Assembly: GCA_015493675.1 (NCBI GenBank)
Contig: WGCR01000436.1
Span: 1 to 7,963, forward strand
Origin: Anaerolineae bacterium
GTDB taxonomy: Bacteria; Chloroflexota; Anaerolineae; J102
Length of the DNA stretch: 7,963 bases
Reading direction: 5' to 3'
This document shows positions 5,623-7,963 of this stretch, piece after piece. Within the stretch, counting starts at the first letter, position 1. Every line of letters begins with the position of its first letter. The translations under genes and the position numbers were made by a program. The notes under the pieces were generated by a model. The model had not been told where the DNA came from. It searched no databases and saw nothing but the letters and a program-made list of their open reading frames with translations.

Positions 5623-7963
5623 CCTTTCCCTCTGTCCTTTGCCCAGCAACGCCTGTGGTTTCTGGATCAGCTTGAGCCCAACACCGCGCTTTACAACATC
5701 CCCGTGGCTGTGCTCATTACGGGCCCGCTGGATCTGGACGCTCTTCAGCACAGCCTGGACGCCATCGTGGCCCGGCATGAGAGCCTCCGCACCACCTTCA
5801 TCACTCGCCAGGGCGAGCCGGTGCAGGTCATCGCAGCCGAAGGGCATCTGCCCATCCAGCAGATGGATTTGAGCGATCTGCCCGCCGCGCAGCGGGAGCA
5901 GCGCGTGCAGCGTCTGGCCCTGGAGGAGGCGCAGAAGCCATTTGATCTGGAAAAGGGCCCCCTGGCCCGGTTCAAGCTGCTACGCCTGGATGAAGATGAA
6001 CATGCGGCCCTGCTCACCATGCACCACGTCATCTCCGATGGCTGGAGCATGGCGGTGTTCATCGGCGAGTTGGGCCGGTTCTACGACGCATTCATCCGTG
6101 GAGTCGAGCCCGATCTGCCTTCCCTGCGCATCCAATATCCCGACTACGCCATCTGGCAGCGCAAATTGCTGCAAGGCGAGCGCCTGAAGCAGGAGTTGGC
6201 CTTCTGGCGAGAGCAGTTGGGCGATGGCGGCTCTCCGCCTCTGGAATTGCCCCTGGATCATCCCCGTCCTCCTGTCACCACCTTCCGCGGGGATCACGTC
6301 CACTTTGAAATCCCTGCTCTTACCGCAGAAAAACTGGCGTCTCTGGGGCAGGAGCTCGGAGCGACGCCCTTCATGACCCTACTGGCTGCGTACGATGTCC
6401 TGCTTTACCGCTATACCGGCCAGGATGACATCAGCGTGGGCACGCCCGAAGCCGGGCGCAGCCGCAAGGAACTGGAGCCCCTGATCGGCTTCTTCATCAA
6501 CACCCTGGTGCTGCGCTCCCACATCCCCGAGGACGCCTCCTTCTCCCGGTTTCTGGAGCAGGTGCGGGAGACGGTGCGCGCGGTTTTCGAACACCGGGAG
6601 CTGCCCTTCGAGCGCATCGTCGAGGAGATTCAGCCCGAGCGGGACCTCAGCCGCAGTCCTCTTTTCCAGACGCTATTTACCTTCCAGAACGCCCCCACCG
6701 GTAAGGTGCAGGCCACCGATCTCATCTTCGAGCCGGTGGATGTGACCACTGGCACTGTCAAATTCGATCTGACTCTGACCATTGGCGGCGGGCCCGATGG
6801 GTTCAGCGGCGCGTTTGGCTACAACGTAGATCTGTTCGAGCGGGCCAGCATCGAGCGCATGGCCCGTCATTTCCTGGTTTTGCTGGAAGATATCGTCGAG
6901 CATCCCGATAGCATCCTCTCCCGGCTGACCATGCTGCCGGAGGAGGAGCGGCAGCGGGTGCTGGAAGACTGGGTGCCTGATCCTGCGCCTTTTCCCGCGG
7001 AGAAGCTAGTGCATCAGCTCTTCGAGGAGCAGGTGGCGCGCACCCCGGATCATCCTGCTGTGATCCAGCCAGCGTCAGTCGATCGCCCTGAGCGCGTCCT
7101 CACCTACGCCGAACTGAATGCCCGCGCCAATCAGCTCGCCCACGCGCTCATCGGACGGGGCGTCGGGCCGGAGGAGATAGTGGGGATCAGCATGGGCCGG
7201 TCGCCTGAGATGATCGTGGCCATGCTCGGCGTTCTCAAGGCCGGCGCGGCCTATTTGCCCCTGGACCCGCATTACCCCGAAGAACGGTTGCGCTTCATGA
7301 TCGAGGACGCAGACGTGAAGGTGGTGGTGGGGGATCAGTTATCAGTTATCAGTAATCAGTCAGAACCGCAGAGATCAGAGGTCAGAGATCAGGGGGCAGA
7401 GGTCAGAGGGGCGGACGCCTCGACGTTTGACGTTTTGCGCTTGACCGATGACGTTCTCCAGGATTATCCGGCGACAAATCCCGATCTGCCGCTCGATCCG
7501 CACAGCCTGGCCTACATTATCTACACCTCGGGCACCACCGGTGCGCCCAAAGGGGTGGAGATCGCACATCGCAATCTGGTCAACTATGTGACCGGCGCGG
7601 CCAAAGCCTTTGAGATGACGCCCGAGGATCGGATGCTGCAATTCGCCAGCATCAGCTTCGACGCCGCGGGAGAAGAAATCTATCCTACCTTGCTCAGCGG
7701 CGCGGCCCTGGTGCTGCGCGATGACGCCATGCTCAGTTCGGGCGAGATATTCTTGCAACGACTTCAAAAATGGGGTGTTACCGTCATCGACCTGCCTACC
7801 GCTTACTGGCATCAGGTGGTGGCCGACGCCACCCTTTACCGGCTGCCTTTGCCCCCGGCCTTGCGCCTGCTCATCATCGGCGGCGAGCGGGCTATCCCCG
7901 AGCGGGTGCGGGCGTGGATGCACTACGCCGGGCATCAGGCGCGACTGCTGAACACCTACGGCC
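5482..7963 (+). CDS. Non-ribosomal peptide synthetase, C-A start, 3' end outside window
   Basis: Second NRPS subunit, predicted to take the chain from the T2 domain of the upstream protein and add a further residue. The frame is open from 5401 to the window end. ATG 5482 is the first ATG, GTG or TTG after the in-frame TGA at 5398-5400 and leaves a normal linker before the first core motif. No Shine-Dalgarno-like sequence precedes it. The visible 827 codons encode an N-terminal linker (1-47), a full C domain (about 49-485) and an A domain (about 510 onward) cut after NTYG of motif A5. The HHVISDG motif is intact. A heptad-repeat insert (7334-7454) lies in the A domain where the upstream gene carries its own. 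The end of the assembly line is beyond the window. Confidence 0.96.
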   Translation, partial: MPDILTTLIENYASLDPRRQKLLEKMLADRGISLEEKIILPQPRDGRPFPLSFAQQRLWFLDQLEPNTALYNIPVAVLITGPLDLDALQHSLDAIVARHESLRTTFITRQGEPVQVIAAEGHLPIQQMDLSDLPAAQREQRVQRLALEEAQKPFDLEKGPLARFKLLRLDEDEHAALLTMHHVISDGWSMAVFIGELGRFYDAFIRGVEPDLPSLRIQYPDYAIWQRKLLQGERLKQELAFWREQLGDGGSPPLELPLDHPRPPVTTFRGDHVHFEIPALTAEKLASLGQELGATPFMTLLAAYDVLLYRYTGQDDISVGTPEAGRSRKELEPLIGFFINTLVLRSHIPEDASFSRFLEQVRETVRAVFEHRELPFERIVEEIQPERDLSRSPLFQTLFTFQNAPTGKVQATDLIFEPVDVTTGTVKFDLTLTIGGGPDGFSGAFGYNVDLFERASIERMARHFLVLLEDIVEHPDSILSRLTMLPEEERQRVLEDWVPDPAPFPAEKLVHQLFEEQVARTPDHPAVIQPASVDRPERVLTYAELNARANQLAHALIGRGVGPEEIVGISMGRSPEMIVAMLGVLKAGAAYLPLDPHYPEERLRFMIEDADVKVVVGDQLSVISNQSEPQRSEVRDQGAEVRGADASTFDVLRLTDDVLQDYPATNPDLPLDPHSLAYIIYTSGTTGAPKGVEIAHRNLVNYVTGAAKAFEMTPEDRMLQFASISFDAAGEEIYPTLLSGAALVLRDDAMLSSGEIFLQRLQKWGVTVIDLPTAYWHQVVADATLYRLPLPPALRLLIIGGERAIPERVRAWMHYAGHQARLLNTYG
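5626..6936 (+). other. Condensation domain at the start of the second NRPS, LCL-like
   Basis: Expected to join the chain on the upstream T2 to the residue loaded by A3. Motifs: PLSFAQQRLWFLDQLEPN, RHESLRTTF, HHVISDGWS (6022-6048, catalytic second His at 6025-6027), YPDYAIWQRK, GFFINTLVLRS and HRELPFERIVEEIQPER. The pattern fits acceptance of an L-residue donor, in line with no epimerisation domain before it. A C domain in first position means this protein needs an upstream partner rather than starting the line. Confidence 0.94.
7009..7963 (+). other. Adenylation domain A3, truncated by window end
   Basis: N-terminal part of an A domain. Visible motifs are LTYAELNARANQLAH, LKAGAAYLPLDPHYPEER, YTSGTTGAPKG (7522-7554), FDAAGEEIYP and the beginning of A5, NTYG. 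By eye the pocket residues seen are D-A-E-D-I-G-T, with the last three not visible. Glu at 239 and Asp at 278 (in VIDLPTAYWHQ) make the pocket acidic. This recalls from memory the lysine code of bacitracin synthetase (DAESIGSVCK), so a basic residue such as Lys or Orn is the best guess. It contains the third heptad-repeat insert. Confidence 0.9.
7334..7454 (+). repeat. In-frame heptanucleotide repeat tract, insert 3 (A3 domain)
   Basis: It has the same three-block order as insert 1. Positions 7334-7361 are four units of ATCAGTN. Positions 7369-7410 are six units of about CAGAGGT with no interruption. Positions 7420-7454 are five units of about TTGACGT. It is translated in frame (from DQLSVISNQS to FDVLRLTDD) between motifs A2 and A3. 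The middle and right blocks resemble insert 1 closely, with 23 identical bases at 7389-7411 and 342-364. The first block differs from the one shared by inserts 1 and 2. Confidence 0.92.

Noticed and set aside
5372..5872. Plus-strand open frame of 166 codons beginning in the intergenic repeat
   Set aside because: It starts inside the inverted repeat and runs out of frame over the second NRPS gene, whose own frame encodes a clear condensation domain.

Overview
The window lies inside a non-ribosomal peptide synthetase (NRPS) gene cluster. It holds two large plus-strand genes, each cut by a window edge, separated by 261 bp. The DNA is GC-rich with strong G/C preference at third codon positions. 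Short direct and inverted repeats fill the gap and also occur inside the genes. GC-rich NRPS genes carrying heptanucleotide repeat tracts recall filamentous Chloroflexota (Anaerolineae/Caldilineae-like) more than the usually AT-richer cyanobacteria. That is an inference from composition and repeat style, not from a marker gene.

Layout. Positions 1-5220 hold the 3' part of an NRPS gene with visible order A1-T1-C-A2-T2. Its start lies upstream, because the frame is open at base 1 and begins inside the N-terminus of an adenylation (A) domain. It ends in a short acidic helical tail without thioesterase, reductase or epimerase. Positions 5221-5481 contain a perfect 12-bp hairpin and a long imperfect inverted repeat. 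Positions 5482-7963 hold the 5' part of a second NRPS gene, with an N-terminal linker, a complete condensation (C) domain and an A domain (A3) cut at its A5 motif. The genes read like consecutive subunits of one assembly line: residues loaded by A1 and A2 would be joined in protein 1 and passed to the starting C domain of protein 2. The A2 pocket reads as a classic phenylalanine code (DAWTIAAVCK). The A1 pocket (DAAIFAGIGK) is hydrophobic and not recognised. The partial A3 pocket (DAEDIGT..) is acidic and suggests a basic substrate.

Most notable observation. All three A domains carry in-frame tracts of 7-nt tandem repeats at the same place, between core motifs A2 and A3. Inserts 1 and 3 consist of three successive heptad families (about ATCAGTA, CAGAGGT and TTGACGT). 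Insert 2 has ATCAGTA units followed by their reverse complement, making an imperfect palindrome. Since 7 is not a multiple of 3, uninterrupted tracts of the first and third families would meet a stop codon in any frame. At every place where that stop would fall, the gene has a substitution removing it. The inserts also share a mosaic similarity pattern, pointing to exchange or common descent among A domains. A1 has a further extra segment near motif A7 built on a perfect 8-bp hairpin. No RNA gene, CRISPR array, transposase or complete mobile element was seen.
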